NCBI GenBank assembly: GCA_017429345.1
Contig: JAFRPB010000016.1
Coordinates: 1 to 46,348, forward strand
From: Clostridia bacterium
GTDB lineage: Bacteria; Bacillota; Clostridia; Oscillospirales; Acutalibacteraceae
Reading direction: 5' to 3'
Length of the DNA: 46,348 nucleotides
The position numbers were made by a program, and so were the translations under genes. The notes under the pieces are model-generated. The model saw only the letters and a list, made by a program, of their open reading frames with translations, did not search any database and had not been told where the DNA came from. Shown here piece by piece: positions 25,998 through 34,362 of this stretch (position 1 is the first letter of the stretch; each line of letters begins with the position of its first letter).

Positions 25998-27299
25998 TTA
26001 ATAGTCCGCCTCGGCGTACAGCACCGTGTTTTTATCCGCCGCCGTCGTGAGCGTATTGCAGGGGGCTTCGGCGATCGAAGCAAGATCGTGCAGCCCGTCG
26101 AGCAGATACAGGCGGATCGTTTTCGCGCCGGGGAAAGAGATTTTTATCTGCCGCGCGTCCTTCTCGTGATTTGAGATCACGGCGGCGGCGCGCTTTCCGT
26201 CCGTCGCGGCGGCGACGGCGAGATCCGTTTCGGCGGTATATTCCGCCTCTTTGCCGAGCGCGCGCAGCTTACCGAACGCCTTGACCGCATAATACGCGCG
26301 CGAGGGCGTATCCGTATGCCGCAGGAACAGCCCGCCGTACGCCTGATCGGGCTGCGCGTCATAGTAGCAGGCGACGTCCACGTCGTTCCCCTGCTGCAGG
26401 CGGCACATCACGTCCGCGGTGAACGACGCGCCGGGCATATCCCGCATCGACTCGAACATATTCTTTCCCGACCAGTTCCACTCGTCAAGGATCGATTCCG
26501 TCGCGTCAAAGCCTGCTGCGTCCAGCTTTTCCCGGCAGTAACGCGCGTGCGCAAGCACCTGCGCGGGATCCGACGAATAGATGTGCCACGAGAAGAAATC
26601 GAGCGGGCACGCGGTTTCGGGCGTCTTGACATAGGCGAGAAAATCGTCAAACCACGTGAGAAACGAACGGAAGAAATCATCGGCGTTTTCGTCAAACGCG
26701 GCGTAGACTCCACAGGAAGCGTAGCCGCCGACGCGGATGGACGGGAACTCCCGTTTCAAAAGGTTCGAGGTCACGCGGTAAAGCTCGAAATATTCTTTCT
26801 GCGTCCCGGTCCACATGGGCGGGTTCTCCGGCTCGTTCCAGATCTCCCAATACTTTATCCCGTAGTGAAATCCGTCCGCCCAGCCCTCATTATAGTGCCG
26901 CACGATGTTCGCGCAGATGCGCGCCCATTTTTCGGGATCCTTCGGCGGATGCACGTGCGCCTTGAAATACCCGTGGTCGATCGTCTCGCCCAACCGATAG
27001 AAGGCTTGAGCCCCGCACGCGTCGATCTGCTTCAGATACTCGTCGGTAAACGTGAAATCATAGGACTTCGGGTCGTTTTCGTCCAGATCCCAGATCGGGA
27101 AAATATTGCGCACGTCGACGAATTTGCCGCCGCCGAGCGTCCCTTCGATATCGTGGAGGCGGCAATAGGGAATGTGCGCCTCGGCAAACAGCGCGCGCGC
27201 GTCGCGCCGGAAATTGTGCGTGACCGGACCGCCGTTGACGCCGTTTAAGGGGCGGATCGCCCGCCCGGAGGGCTCTCGTTTTACAATAACGGAATCCAT
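25998..27299 (-). CDS. GH39-like clan A glycosidase
   Basis: 433 aa from ATG 27299, four bases after the stop of the dehydrogenase gene, suggesting translational coupling. TIM-barrel signatures: RLHDIEG, WEIWNEPE with acid/base Glu156, FFSWHIY, and SILDEWNW with probable nucleophile Glu273. These match GH39 (beta-xylosidase, alpha-L-iduronidase and relatives), though other clan A families share them. No signal peptide, so it probably acts in the cytoplasm. An 11-bp match to the MITE end lies over its stop codon (25991-26001) and is probably chance. Confidence 0.8.
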   Translation of the reverse strand: MDSVIVKREPSGRAIRPLNGVNGGPVTHNFRRDARALFAEAHIPYCRLHDIEGTLGGGKFVDVRNIFPIWDLDENDPKSYDFTFTDEYLKQIDACGAQAFYRLGETIDHGYFKAHVHPPKDPEKWARICANIVRHYNEGWADGFHYGIKYWEIWNEPENPPMWTGTQKEYFELYRVTSNLLKREFPSIRVGGYASCGVYAAFDENADDFFRSFLTWFDDFLAYVKTPETACPLDFFSWHIYSSDPAQVLAHARYCREKLDAAGFDATESILDEWNWSGKNMFESMRDMPGASFTADVMCRLQQGNDVDVACYYDAQPDQAYGGLFLRHTDTPSRAYYAVKAFGKLRALGKEAEYTAETDLAVAAATDGKRAAAVISNHEKDARQIKISFPGAKTIRLYLLDGLHDLASIAEAPCNTLTTAADKNTVLYAEADY

Positions 27300-27303
27300 A
27301 TGA

Positions 27304-28509
27304 TCACACCGTCCTGTCAATATAGGCTTCGTTCCAGACGACCGCCGTCTTCAGCGGCGCGCCGGGCGCGTAGATTTTATTCTCGTAGGCGCCGATCGGA
27401 TCGGCGGTGAATTCGTCCTTGTCGATCATCTCTGTCAGGCGGTCGAAGCGGCTCTCGCAGAGGATGCGGATCGCCTGCTCCATATGCGCCTGCGTGAAAT
27501 TGATCGACGCCATGATGACGTGGTTTTCAAAGCCAAAGGGCATCGTATCGAAGGTGATCTGCGGACCGAGCGAAAAGCTGTTGTAAACGCCGTTGCAGCC
27601 GAGAACCTTTTCTTTGAACGCGACGCGGTGCTCGACCCCGGTGCCCGAGGTGCCCACGAACATACTCGCCCTGCCGCCGAGCGCGCGCACGATCGCCCCG
27701 GCGGTCTGCGGCTCGGAAAGCCCGTTCGAGCAGAGGTATTCACACCCCAGTTCCCCGACCGCGAAACGCGCCTTTTTGCTGTCCGGAGCGCTGCGGGCGA
27801 CGAACAGGATGCGCGCGTCCGGGTGGTTCCTGCGGATCTGATCGCCGATAAACAGCCCCGTCGTGCCGAGGCCGAAGATCACCGTGCGGTCAAAGGTCGC
27901 GTCGTACGCCGCCTCCATCGCCTCGGCGGGGGAGCATTTCTGTTTCGCCATGATCACGCGGAAATTCTGCGCCGCGCCGATATCGCACATGCGCTCGTGC
28001 TGGAACACCGCGCAGGCGTAAGGATCGGAGAATACGAGCTTTTTCGCAAGCGACAGCGGCAGTTTTCGGAGCCCCTCATATTGCTCCGGCAGATGCAGCA
28101 GCATATCGGGGTTAAAATAACCACGATCGCAGAAAATGCCGTCCGCGCCGTCGCAGCCGTATTCGAAATAGGTCTCGTCCTCGGTATAGCGCGTGGGGTC
28201 GGCGCTGTCGCCGCCGCGGATCAGCACGATCGCGAAGCGGTTTTCCGACGGAACCCACACGACGCCCTCGTGCCCGTTGATGAGGCGTTTTTCACCCAAT
28301 GGGAATTTCGCGCCGAGCTCGCCGCGTTTTCCCATGTGCATCAGTTCAAAATCCGTGCCGCAGAAGCCGCAGAACACGGGAACAGCCTCGATCCCGCGCT
28401 TTTCGGGCTCGCCGCGCAGACGCCGGCGCGGCGGGTCGATCAGGTTCACCTCGCCGTAGCAAAGCGGACGCTCGGGGTCGTTCTGAAAGTAAGTGCCGTA
28501 AGTTTTCAT
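27304..28509 (-). CDS. MDR-family zinc-type dehydrogenase, glucose-dehydrogenase-like
   Basis: 401 aa from ATG 28509 (GGAG six bases upstream; an ATG four codons earlier overlaps that site). Catalytic-zinc motifs VFCGFCGTD (Cys50, Asp52) and INGHEGV (His80, Glu81) resemble archaeal glucose 1-dehydrogenase rather than typical alcohol dehydrogenases. A GLGTTG nucleotide loop follows in the Rossmann domain. Expected reaction: NAD(P)-dependent oxidation of a sugar or polyol. It leads the GH39-like/ceramidase-like operon, so it probably oxidises the released sugar. Confidence 0.8.
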   Translation of the reverse strand: MKTYGTYFQNDPERPLCYGEVNLIDPPRRRLRGEPEKRGIEAVPVFCGFCGTDFELMHMGKRGELGAKFPLGEKRLINGHEGVVWVPSENRFAIVLIRGGDSADPTRYTEDETYFEYGCDGADGIFCDRGYFNPDMLLHLPEQYEGLRKLPLSLAKKLVFSDPYACAVFQHERMCDIGAAQNFRVIMAKQKCSPAEAMEAAYDATFDRTVIFGLGTTGLFIGDQIRRNHPDARILFVARSAPDSKKARFAVGELGCEYLCSNGLSEPQTAGAIVRALGGRASMFVGTSGTGVEHRVAFKEKVLGCNGVYNSFSLGPQITFDTMPFGFENHVIMASINFTQAHMEQAIRILCESRFDRLTEMIDKDEFTADPIGAYENKIYAPGAPLKTAVVWNEAYIDRTV

Positions 28510-28540
28510 AATATACTCCATTCGCTTATTATTTTTTTTA

Positions 28541-28791
28541 AAATGGACAATGGATAATGGACAATTGACAATTGATGACGGGCTCCGCCCGTACCCGATT
28601 TATATACTCCAAAAAGGCTGGTTTATGCAGAATGGCAAGTATAAAAAATGCCGAGAAACTATGAATTCGTCGGTCGAATTCTGATTATTGACATCAAGCA
28701 AATATCGATCGGCAAATAAACGATCTCTAAGATGAGATTCGCGAAGCGAATCCACCGAAATTATCCATTATCCATTGTCCATTATCCATTG
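28541..28791. repeat. Type A composite heptamer element (ATTATCC word)
   Basis: The 28510-28824 gap has no gene. Left arm 28541-28575 (ATGGACA/ATGGATA units) and right arm 28757-28791 (ATTATCC/ATTGTCC units) are inverted complements. After the left arm come GATGACGG, hairpin ACGGGCTCCGCCCGT (28578-28592), CCGTACC and GATTTATATA. Before the right arm is hairpin GATTCGC-GAA-GCGAATC (28736-28752). A GAATTCG/CGAATTC inverted repeat is at 28663-28681. Confidence 0.9.
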
Positions 28792-28792
28792 A

Positions 28793-28811
28793 AAAGCCGC
28801 TATGCGGCTTT
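28793..28811 (-). terminator. Hairpin after the XRE-HD gene
   Basis: AAAGCCGC-TAT-GCGGCTTT, an 8-bp stem 14 bases past the stop codon, followed on the minus strand by TTTTC. A plausible intrinsic terminator abutting the heptamer arm. Confidence 0.6.
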
Positions 28812-28824
28812 CTTATCGCGGCTT

Positions 28825-29685
28825 TTAATTCGCTGTCAGGTTCTTGATCGCCTCGATCACGCTGACGATGTGGTATTTGAGCAGGAACGCGGCGTCTCCG
28901 TATTCGAGATACTGCTGCTTGAGCACGTTCGCCAGCGGCAGGATATATTTTTCCGTCTCCTCGATATATTCCAGCATTTTTTTGCGGGGGAACACGCCCG
29001 CCATGGTCGAAACGTTGTTGCAGCGGTCGAGCAGCTTAATAAGACACGCTTTGCCGTTTTCCGCGATGCGGGCAAAATACTCTTCCTTCGCCTGCAATTT
29101 CGTCATACCCTCCGGCACGCAGAAGCTGACCAGCTCCACCAGTTCGCGCACCTCGTCGTCAAAGGGCAGCTCGTCGGCGCGCACGCCGGTATCCTCCACC
29201 ACGTCGTGCAGCAGCACCGCAGCCAGAAGCGCGTCGTCCCGGATCCCGAGCGCGTACGCCTGACACGCCATTAAAAGCGGATGGTTGATATAACGCACCT
29301 GTTCGGAGGAATACTTGCGCTTCTTGCGGAACTGCCCCTCGTGCCGCTCGCGCATATAGGGCAGCGCGCGGTAGGTCTGCGCGAAGCCCTCCGTCTGCGC
29401 GGTCGCCCGCATACGCATGTACATATTCTCCTCGCGGAACAGCCGCTCGCGCAGGGAAAGCGTCTCCGCACCATCCCCGTCGGACTCGTCGAGCAGCGCC
29501 GAATAGGGAACGTCCGTGATCTCGGCGATCTGCTTCAGATGGTCGATCTCGGGCAGATTCCGCCCGGTCTCCCACTTGCTCACCGCCTGCACGGAAACGC
29601 CGATGCGTTCCGCGAGCTGCGCCTGCGACATGCCGCTTTTTTCACGCGCCGCCGCAATGCTTTTGCCGATTTTTTCAAGATCCAT
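28825..29685 (-). CDS. XRE regulator fused to RelA/SpoT-type HD hydrolase domain
   Basis: 286 aa from ATG 29685 (GGAGG upstream). Residues 1-65 form an XRE helix-turn-helix (SQAQLAERIGVSVQAVSKWETGR). Residues about 120-260 are an HD domain with His135, HDVVED (160-165) and a LLDRCNN segment with Asp220, the metal ligands and HDxxED signature of RelA/SpoT and MESH1 (p)ppGpp hydrolases. No synthetase domain is present. Likely role: a DNA-binding regulator that senses or hydrolyses an alarmone-like nucleotide. The 13-bp-stem palindrome 65 bases upstream may be its operator. It could also simply be an inactive HD sensor. Confidence 0.85.
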   Translation of the reverse strand: MDLEKIGKSIAAAREKSGMSQAQLAERIGVSVQAVSKWETGRNLPEIDHLKQIAEITDVPYSALLDESDGDGAETLSLRERLFREENMYMRMRATAQTEGFAQTYRALPYMRERHEGQFRKKRKYSSEQVRYINHPLLMACQAYALGIRDDALLAAVLLHDVVEDTGVRADELPFDDEVRELVELVSFCVPEGMTKLQAKEEYFARIAENGKACLIKLLDRCNNVSTMAGVFPRKKMLEYIEETEKYILPLANVLKQQYLEYGDAAFLLKYHIVSVIEAIKNLTAN

Positions 29686-29749
29686 GATATTTCCCTCCTT
29701 TTGCCCATTATGACGCTGCGGAAAGAAAAAAACAAGCGCTCCGTTGTTG

Positions 29750-29778
29750 CGGCGTATCAACCTGTGGTTGATACGCCG
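29750..29778. promoter_or_regulatory. Palindromic operator or leader hairpin before the XRE-HD gene
   Basis: GGCGTATCAACC (29751-29762) pairs with GGTTGATACGCC (29766-29777) around TGT, with one more C-G pair outside. A T7 run lies about 20 bases further on, too far for a standard terminator. Location upstream of an XRE gene suggests an operator. Confidence 0.55.
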
Positions 29779-29814
29779 GGCGATACCGCGCAATCCGGGC
29801 GTGCGGCGTCGTCT

Positions 29815-30129
29815 TTATTGGGCGATGCGGATCATCTTCGTGCCGATCCATAAAAAGAGGATCATGCTGCCGATGAGCGCGACGAACGCCGGCCACATAC
29901 GCTCGCCGAGGGGCAGAAGTCCCACCGCGGCGCTGATCGCGGGAGAGAGCGCCGTGAGCATCACGATCTTGCCGAGCTGCCGCACGTAAAGCTTTTTATT
30001 GCTCATTTTCGCACTATACCGGCGGTGGTACGGGATCAGGTTGATATCCTTTGTGATGAACATCAGAAGCCCGTAAAGCAAGAGCGCCCCGGCGAAGATG
30101 AACATAAGGATCGAGTAGGCGTGTTCCAT
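29815..30129 (-). CDS. Small three-helix membrane protein
   Basis: 104 aa, AAGGA eight bases before ATG. Three hydrophobic segments at about 5-24, 51-72 and 80-98, with a basic central loop (HRRYSAKMSNKK). It resembles the small DUF3784-type membrane proteins of Bacillota, but I would not insist on the family. It sits just upstream of the XRE-HD gene in the same direction. No function can be assigned. Confidence 0.7.
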   Translation of the reverse strand: MEHAYSILMFIFAGALLLYGLLMFITKDINLIPYHRRYSAKMSNKKLYVRQLGKIVMLTALSPAISAAVGLLPLGERMWPAFVALIGSMILFLWIGTKMIRIAQ

Positions 30130-30179
30130 TTTTTTATCCTTTCATATTCTGATTTGTCGAGGTCTTCGACCTCTCAATA

Positions 30180-30466
<287 letters not shown>

Positions 30467-30467
30467 T

Positions 30468-30504
30468 AAATTCTGATTTATCGCGAAGCGATAAATCAGA
30501 ATTT
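30468..30504. terminator. GAA-loop hairpin overlapping an amidohydrolase stop codon
   Basis: AAATTCTGATTTATCGC (30468-30484), loop GAA, GCGATAAATCAGAATTT (30488-30504): a 17-bp perfect stem. The stop codon at 30503-30505 lies in its edge. There is no long T-run, but the same hairpin type ends larE and the GH4 gene. Confidence 0.75.
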
Positions 30505-31279
30505 AAACCCCGAGGATCCTCCGGGCGTTCCCGCCGAGGATCTTCTCCTTCTCCCCGTCGGTCAGGCGGCTCGTCGCGACCTTGCCGACGACGTGGCGGC
30601 AGTCGTAAAACGGGAGATCGCTGCCATAGCATAGGCGGTCCGCGCCGAGCTGCCGGACGGCGTATTCGATCGCGCCGTCGTACGCCACGGAGACCGTCGT
30701 ATCCGCAAAGATATTCTCATATTTTTTCACCGCCGCGATCACCTCGCGCTTGACCTCCCACGTGCGCATCGCGCCGTGACCGATGATCAGCTTCGCGCCG
30801 GGATAGCGCGCGGCGAGACGCGCGATATGGACGGTGTCGATCGCTTCCCATGCGTGGAACAGCACCGGCAGTCCTTTTTTATCCGCATACTCCAAAAACG
30901 GATCGTAGCGCGGATCGTCGATCGACGCGCGGTGGAACGCCGCGTGTACCTTGAGCCCTTTGACCCCGGGAACCGCGAAGAACGGGTCAAGATCGATCTC
31001 ATTATCGTGCGGCGAGACAGTGACGTAACCGTAGATCCTGCCCGGATATTTTTTCACCGCGTCGAGCATCAGTTGATTGCCCAGCCGACAGTCCGCGTGA
31101 ATGGAAATGATCGACGAGGCGCAGATACCGTCGACGCCGAGTTTGTCGAGCGTATCGACGACCTCTTCGGGCGAGGTATGCGTCATCTGAAAATCCGAGG
31201 AACAGTGAAGATGCGCGTGGATATCGAGAATATACACGCCGTCAAAGGGCTTGCCCCGCAGGACGTTTTCACCGATCAT
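30503..31279 (-). CDS. Amidohydrolase (COG2159-type, TIM barrel)
   Basis: 258 aa; GGAGG seven bases before ATG. Metal-binding DIHAHLH (His21, His23), KVHAAFH, LFHAW, IIGHGAM and a late YGSDLPFYD Asp follow the amidohydrolase-2 family pattern, whose members hydrolyse or decarboxylate small cyclic or carboxylated compounds. Its start overlaps the end of the upstream amidohydrolase-like gene by four bases (ATGA), so they are translated together and may form a heteromer. Substrate unknown. Confidence 0.85.
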   Translation of the reverse strand: MIGENVLRGKPFDGVYILDIHAHLHCSSDFQMTHTSPEEVVDTLDKLGVDGICASSIISIHADCRLGNQLMLDAVKKYPGRIYGYVTVSPHDNEIDLDPFFAVPGVKGLKVHAAFHRASIDDPRYDPFLEYADKKGLPVLFHAWEAIDTVHIARLAARYPGAKLIIGHGAMRTWEVKREVIAAVKKYENIFADTTVSVAYDGAIEYAVRQLGADRLCYGSDLPFYDCRHVVGKVATSRLTDGEKEKILGGNARRILGV

Positions 31280-32025
31280 AAGCGCACCTCCGAAAGCAGC
31301 CGTTCGATATTGCCCGCGGCGATCAGCTGCTTTTCTTCGTCGGAGATCTCCGACAGGCAGAGCTGCGACGCGGCGGCGGCAAGCGACGCCTCGGGAATGC
31401 CGCTGCCGAAGATCAGCCTCTGAGCGCCGTGGTATTTACAGAAATCCCGCAGCGCGTTATGCCCCATAAAATTGCTCGTTTCGACGAACAGATTCCCGCA
31501 GTTCTCGAGGATCGGCACCAGCGAGCGAAGGCACCGGTACCCCGGGCTGCAGAGCACGAAGCGGACGGCGGGATAGTCCGTACACAATTCGTAGAGCGCG
31601 TCCCAGTCTTTGAGCTGATCGAGCGCGATGAAGACCGGCACGCGGCATTCCCCGAGCGCGTCGAGCAGCTCCCCCGCGGCGTAGCGCTTGAGCGAATGCC
31701 CGTACTGCGCGGGGAACATGCGAACAGAGCTCACGCCGTTTTCTTTCATCTGCGCGAGCCATTCCGCACCCGTCGGGAACAGCTCCCAGATGCGCGGCAG
31801 CACCGCCCACTGCGGCAGGAAGCGGTCGCTCCCCCGCGTTTCTTTGATTAAAAGCTCGTTGCCGAGCAGAGGATCGGCATACACCGCGACGGCGTGATGC
31901 GCAAGCGCTTTGGCAACGTGAAAATCGTCCATCAGCGAAAGAAGCGCCGCCGTATCTTCGATCGCGCCCTCCCGCTGCACCGGACCTCTGCCGACGCGGC
32001 AGTTCGCGTCGATGAATTTGATCAT
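31276..32025 (-). CDS. Amidohydrolase-like protein lacking the HxH metal motif
   Basis: 249 aa from ATG 32025 (GGAG nine bases upstream). The frame continues upstream only through translated heptamer repeat. It has the same TIM-barrel layout as its neighbour (FGSGIPEASL near the end, 'IERLLSEV' tail), but the first strand reads FIDANCRVGRG instead of DxHxH, and later metal His are missing or moved. It is therefore probably a non-catalytic partner or uses another chemistry. The four-base overlap with the intact amidohydrolase supports a paired function. Confidence 0.75.
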   Translation of the reverse strand: MIKFIDANCRVGRGPVQREGAIEDTAALLSLMDDFHVAKALAHHAVAVYADPLLGNELLIKETRGSDRFLPQWAVLPRIWELFPTGAEWLAQMKENGVSSVRMFPAQYGHSLKRYAAGELLDALGECRVPVFIALDQLKDWDALYELCTDYPAVRFVLCSPGYRCLRSLVPILENCGNLFVETSNFMGHNALRDFCKYHGAQRLIFGSGIPEASLAAAASQLCLSEISDEEKQLIAAGNIERLLSEVRL

Positions 32026-32051
32026 GGTATCAGCTCCGTTGGTAGTTTTAT

Positions 32052-32087
32052 GCGTTATGTTTTGCGTTTTGCGTGTTGCGTTTTGCG
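32052..32087. repeat. Short TTTTGCG heptamer array
   Basis: About five 7-bp units (TTATGCG, TTTTGCG, TGTTGCG) fill the small gap between the amidohydrolase-like and SF0329-like genes. This is the reverse complement of the AAAACGC word at 8508-8632. Confidence 0.85.
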
Positions 32088-32089
32088 GC

Positions 32090-32611
32090 TCACGACCTGA
32101 GTTCATTTTCAAGCCGCAGCAGATAAAACTGCTTTACCCAGTCGGGGTAAGTGAGATATTCTCCTTTTTCCCGGATCGCGTCCAGCGTCCGCTTTCCGAC
32201 GCGGCGGTCCATGATCGCGAAGATCCGGATGATAAAATCGTCGCTTACGAGCGCTTCGGCAATCGGCATATTGACAAATTCGCTCGCCGCGCGCAGAAAA
32301 TCCATTTCGCAGTAGGTTCCGTTCGCGTCCCATTGTTCTTTTAACGCCGGGTCGTTCCAGTCCGACCGTCCCGTCTCGCGCCAAAGTTCGCCGACGTCCG
32401 CCTCCTGCCGGTACATCTCCCGCCAGGAAAAGCAAACGAGCTCCTTTCCGTCCAGACGGATCGCGGCTCTGCCGTAGGCGTTGTGCACATCGTGATAGCG
32501 GGTCAGAAAATACGTCACACGCCCTTTCAGCGCGTCGCACAAAAATCCGGTCAGTTGTTTGTTCAGACCGCTCCAGGACTTGTAATGCTTCGGTTCAAAT
32601 ACGCTGCTCAT
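32090..32611 (-). CDS. SF0329-like hypothetical protein
   Basis: 173 aa from ATG 32611, which overlaps the stop of the SGNH gene (ATGA). The pattern KSWSGLNKQLTGFLCDALKGRVTYFLTRYHDVHNAYGRAAIRLDGKEL matches in outline the SF0329 family of uncharacterised Bacillota proteins. No membrane segment or catalytic motif stands out. Coupled translation with the SGNH hydrolase is the only functional clue. Moderate confidence in family, none in function. Confidence 0.65.
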   Translation of the reverse strand: MSSVFEPKHYKSWSGLNKQLTGFLCDALKGRVTYFLTRYHDVHNAYGRAAIRLDGKELVCFSWREMYRQEADVGELWRETGRSDWNDPALKEQWDANGTYCEMDFLRAASEFVNMPIAEALVSDDFIIRIFAIMDRRVGKRTLDAIREKGEYLTYPDWVKQFYLLRLENELRS

Positions 32612-33288
32612 ATGATTTTCTGTTCTTTCATACAGTCGATCCACGCTGCGGCGATCTCGGCGTGACCCTTCGCGGTCGGGTGTACGCCGTCCAGCGCCTC
32701 GTATTCTCTGCCCGTCGCGAAAAGGTCGACGAGCGCGCAGCCGTATTCCGCAGCCGCCGCGCGGATCTCGTCGTTGAACGCTTCGAGATCTCCTCTGCCG
32801 AGGATCCCGATCAGATCCCAGTCCTCGCCGTCGCCGACGCGCTGCGTGCGCATCACCGTGCCGCAGAAGATCTTCGCGTGCGGGTAACTCTTTTTGAGCC
32901 GGGACAGCATCAGGCGGTACGCCGAGGCAAAGCAGGCAGAATCCTGCTCGTCCGGAGCATCTTTATACAGCTTCGCGCAGGAGCCGCAGTCGTTGATGCC
33001 GATATAAAGCAGGATATAATCCGGGTCCGTCCCGTCCTTTCCGAGGGCAGAGACGCGCGTTTCGCTGCACGCGCCGGGATATTCCCCGACCACCGTGCCG
33101 CCGGACCAGGAGCCGTTCACGAGAAGATCCGCGCCGAGCTCTCTGCCGACGATCGACCACCACATGTCGCCGACGCCGCGGAAACCGTTTATTTTCTGCG
33201 TCTGCTTATCGTAATACAGCGCGTAGCCCTCCGGCATCGTGCCCTCGAAGGTGCTGATCGAATCGCCGATCACGGAATAATACTTCAT
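32608..33288 (-). CDS. SGNH/GDSL hydrolase
   Basis: 226 aa; AGAGG seven bases before ATG. SGNH blocks are complete: GDSIS near the start (Ser10 nucleophile), NGSWSG (Gly block), GINDC (Asn block) and DGVHPTAKGH (Asp/His). The family includes acyl and acetyl esterases for sugars, lipids and peptides. No signal peptide, so cytoplasmic. It lies 12 bases after the methyltransferase gene. Confidence 0.87.
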   Translation of the reverse strand: MKYYSVIGDSISTFEGTMPEGYALYYDKQTQKINGFRGVGDMWWSIVGRELGADLLVNGSWSGGTVVGEYPGACSETRVSALGKDGTDPDYILLYIGINDCGSCAKLYKDAPDEQDSACFASAYRLMLSRLKKSYPHAKIFCGTVMRTQRVGDGEDWDLIGILGRGDLEAFNDEIRAAAAEYGCALVDLFATGREYEALDGVHPTAKGHAEIAAAWIDCMKEQKII

Positions 33289-33300
33289 AGAATTACCTCT

Positions 33301-34065
33301 TTAATCTTTCTCCGCCCGCGTGGCGATAAACGTCGGGATGTTCAGCTCGTGCAGCCTTCCCTCGCCGTTGGTATCCTCATACAGATCCGTCAGCGTAAAG
33401 CCCGCCTCGAGCTGCCCGCCGATCTGCTCCTCAAGCGAATGCGAAAACTGTACGCCGGCGTCGTCCTCCTCGAGCTGCCGCATCTGATCCGGATCCGAAA
33501 GCGGATCGAAGGGCAAATGATTTACGATGCGCTCCTCCGAAGAATCGACCATATAATTGATGTAGTGATCCATGCCCGCGATCAGAACGCCGCCCGGTTT
33601 CAGCACGCGGTAACACTCGCGCCAGATGGGGCGCACCTCCCGGACGTAGCAGTTCGACACCGGGTGAAAGATCAGGTCAAATTCCCCGTCCGCAAAGGGC
33701 AGGGGTTCGGTCATATCCGCGCGGACGGCGCGCACGCGGTAGCCCTCCCGGGCGGCGACCGCCGCCTCGGTTGCGATCTGTTTTTCGGAATAGTCGAGCA
33801 CCGTGCATTCCGCGCCGAGAGCGGTGAAGATCGGGATCTGCTGCCCGCCGCCGCTCGCAAGACCGAGCACCTTTTTGCCCTTAAGATCGCCGAACCACGC
33901 GTGCGGCACTGGCTTCGTCGGCGTGAGATATACGTCCCATTCGCCCCGCAGGGCCTTTTCATAGGTCTCGTGCGAGACGGGAACGCCCCATTGCCAGCCC
34001 CCGTCGATCCAGCGGTCGATGGTCTCGGCGTTGATATCCCGATATGATTTTTCTTTTGTCTCCAT
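33301..34065 (-). CDS. Class I SAM-dependent methyltransferase
   Basis: 254 aa. SAM-binding motif I VLGLASGGGQQIP at 66-78, acidic 'VLDYSEKQI' after strand 2, RADMTEPLPF, and LKPGGVLI mark the Methyltransf_11-type fold. The glycine-rich SGGGQQ variant is common in Bacillota members of unknown substrate. It starts three bases after the upstream 97-aa frame. Small-molecule methylation is likely; the target is unknown. Confidence 0.85.
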   Translation of the reverse strand: METKEKSYRDINAETIDRWIDGGWQWGVPVSHETYEKALRGEWDVYLTPTKPVPHAWFGDLKGKKVLGLASGGGQQIPIFTALGAECTVLDYSEKQIATEAAVAAREGYRVRAVRADMTEPLPFADGEFDLIFHPVSNCYVREVRPIWRECYRVLKPGGVLIAGMDHYINYMVDSSEERIVNHLPFDPLSDPDQMRQLEEDDAGVQFSHSLEEQIGGQLEAGFTLTDLYEDTNGEGRLHELNIPTFIATRAEKD

Positions 34066-34068
34066 AAT

Positions 34069-34362
34069 TCACCGTTTATCCTTCGCGCCGTCATACAGAG
34101 CTTCTGCGATCCGATCCAGCTGATCGAGCGGATGGCGTTCGACCTCAAGCTGTTCAAATCGGATATCAATTTGTCGATGCAGGATATTTTTTCGATCGTC
34201 GTATGCTTCGACTTCCATTTTCAAATGATAATCATTTTTTCCTTTTTCCAGTTCGTCCCACATCCACCAGCATTTTTCAGGTAAAACTTTGTTCAAATGA
34301 TAATCATTCTCCCTTATTTCAGTGCTTTTCGAGCGTTTTTTTCGCATCTGCGCTGTCTTCAA
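34069..34362 (-). CDS. Small hypothetical protein with duplicated NDYHL segment
   Basis: Up to 97 aa, but the start is uncertain: the ATG at 34362 lies inside the DUF4298 gene and lacks a ribosome site. A TTG at 34296 has GGGAG 12 bases upstream, and an internal ATG follows. No family recognised. The peptide NDYHL occurs twice because the 13-bp palindromic word AATGATAATCATT is present at about 34224-34236 and 34297-34309. The C-terminal half is charged and helical. Tight spacing to the methyltransferase gene supports it being translated. Confidence 0.45.
   Translation of the reverse strand: MKTAQMRKKRSKSTEIRENDYHLNKVLPEKCWWMWDELEKGKNDYHLKMEVEAYDDRKNILHRQIDIRFEQLEVERHPLDQLDRIAEALYDGAKDKR

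Noticed and set aside
25991-26001. 11-bp match to the MITE terminal repeat over the GH39-like stop codon
   Set aside because: No partner repeat and no extended similarity; probably chance.
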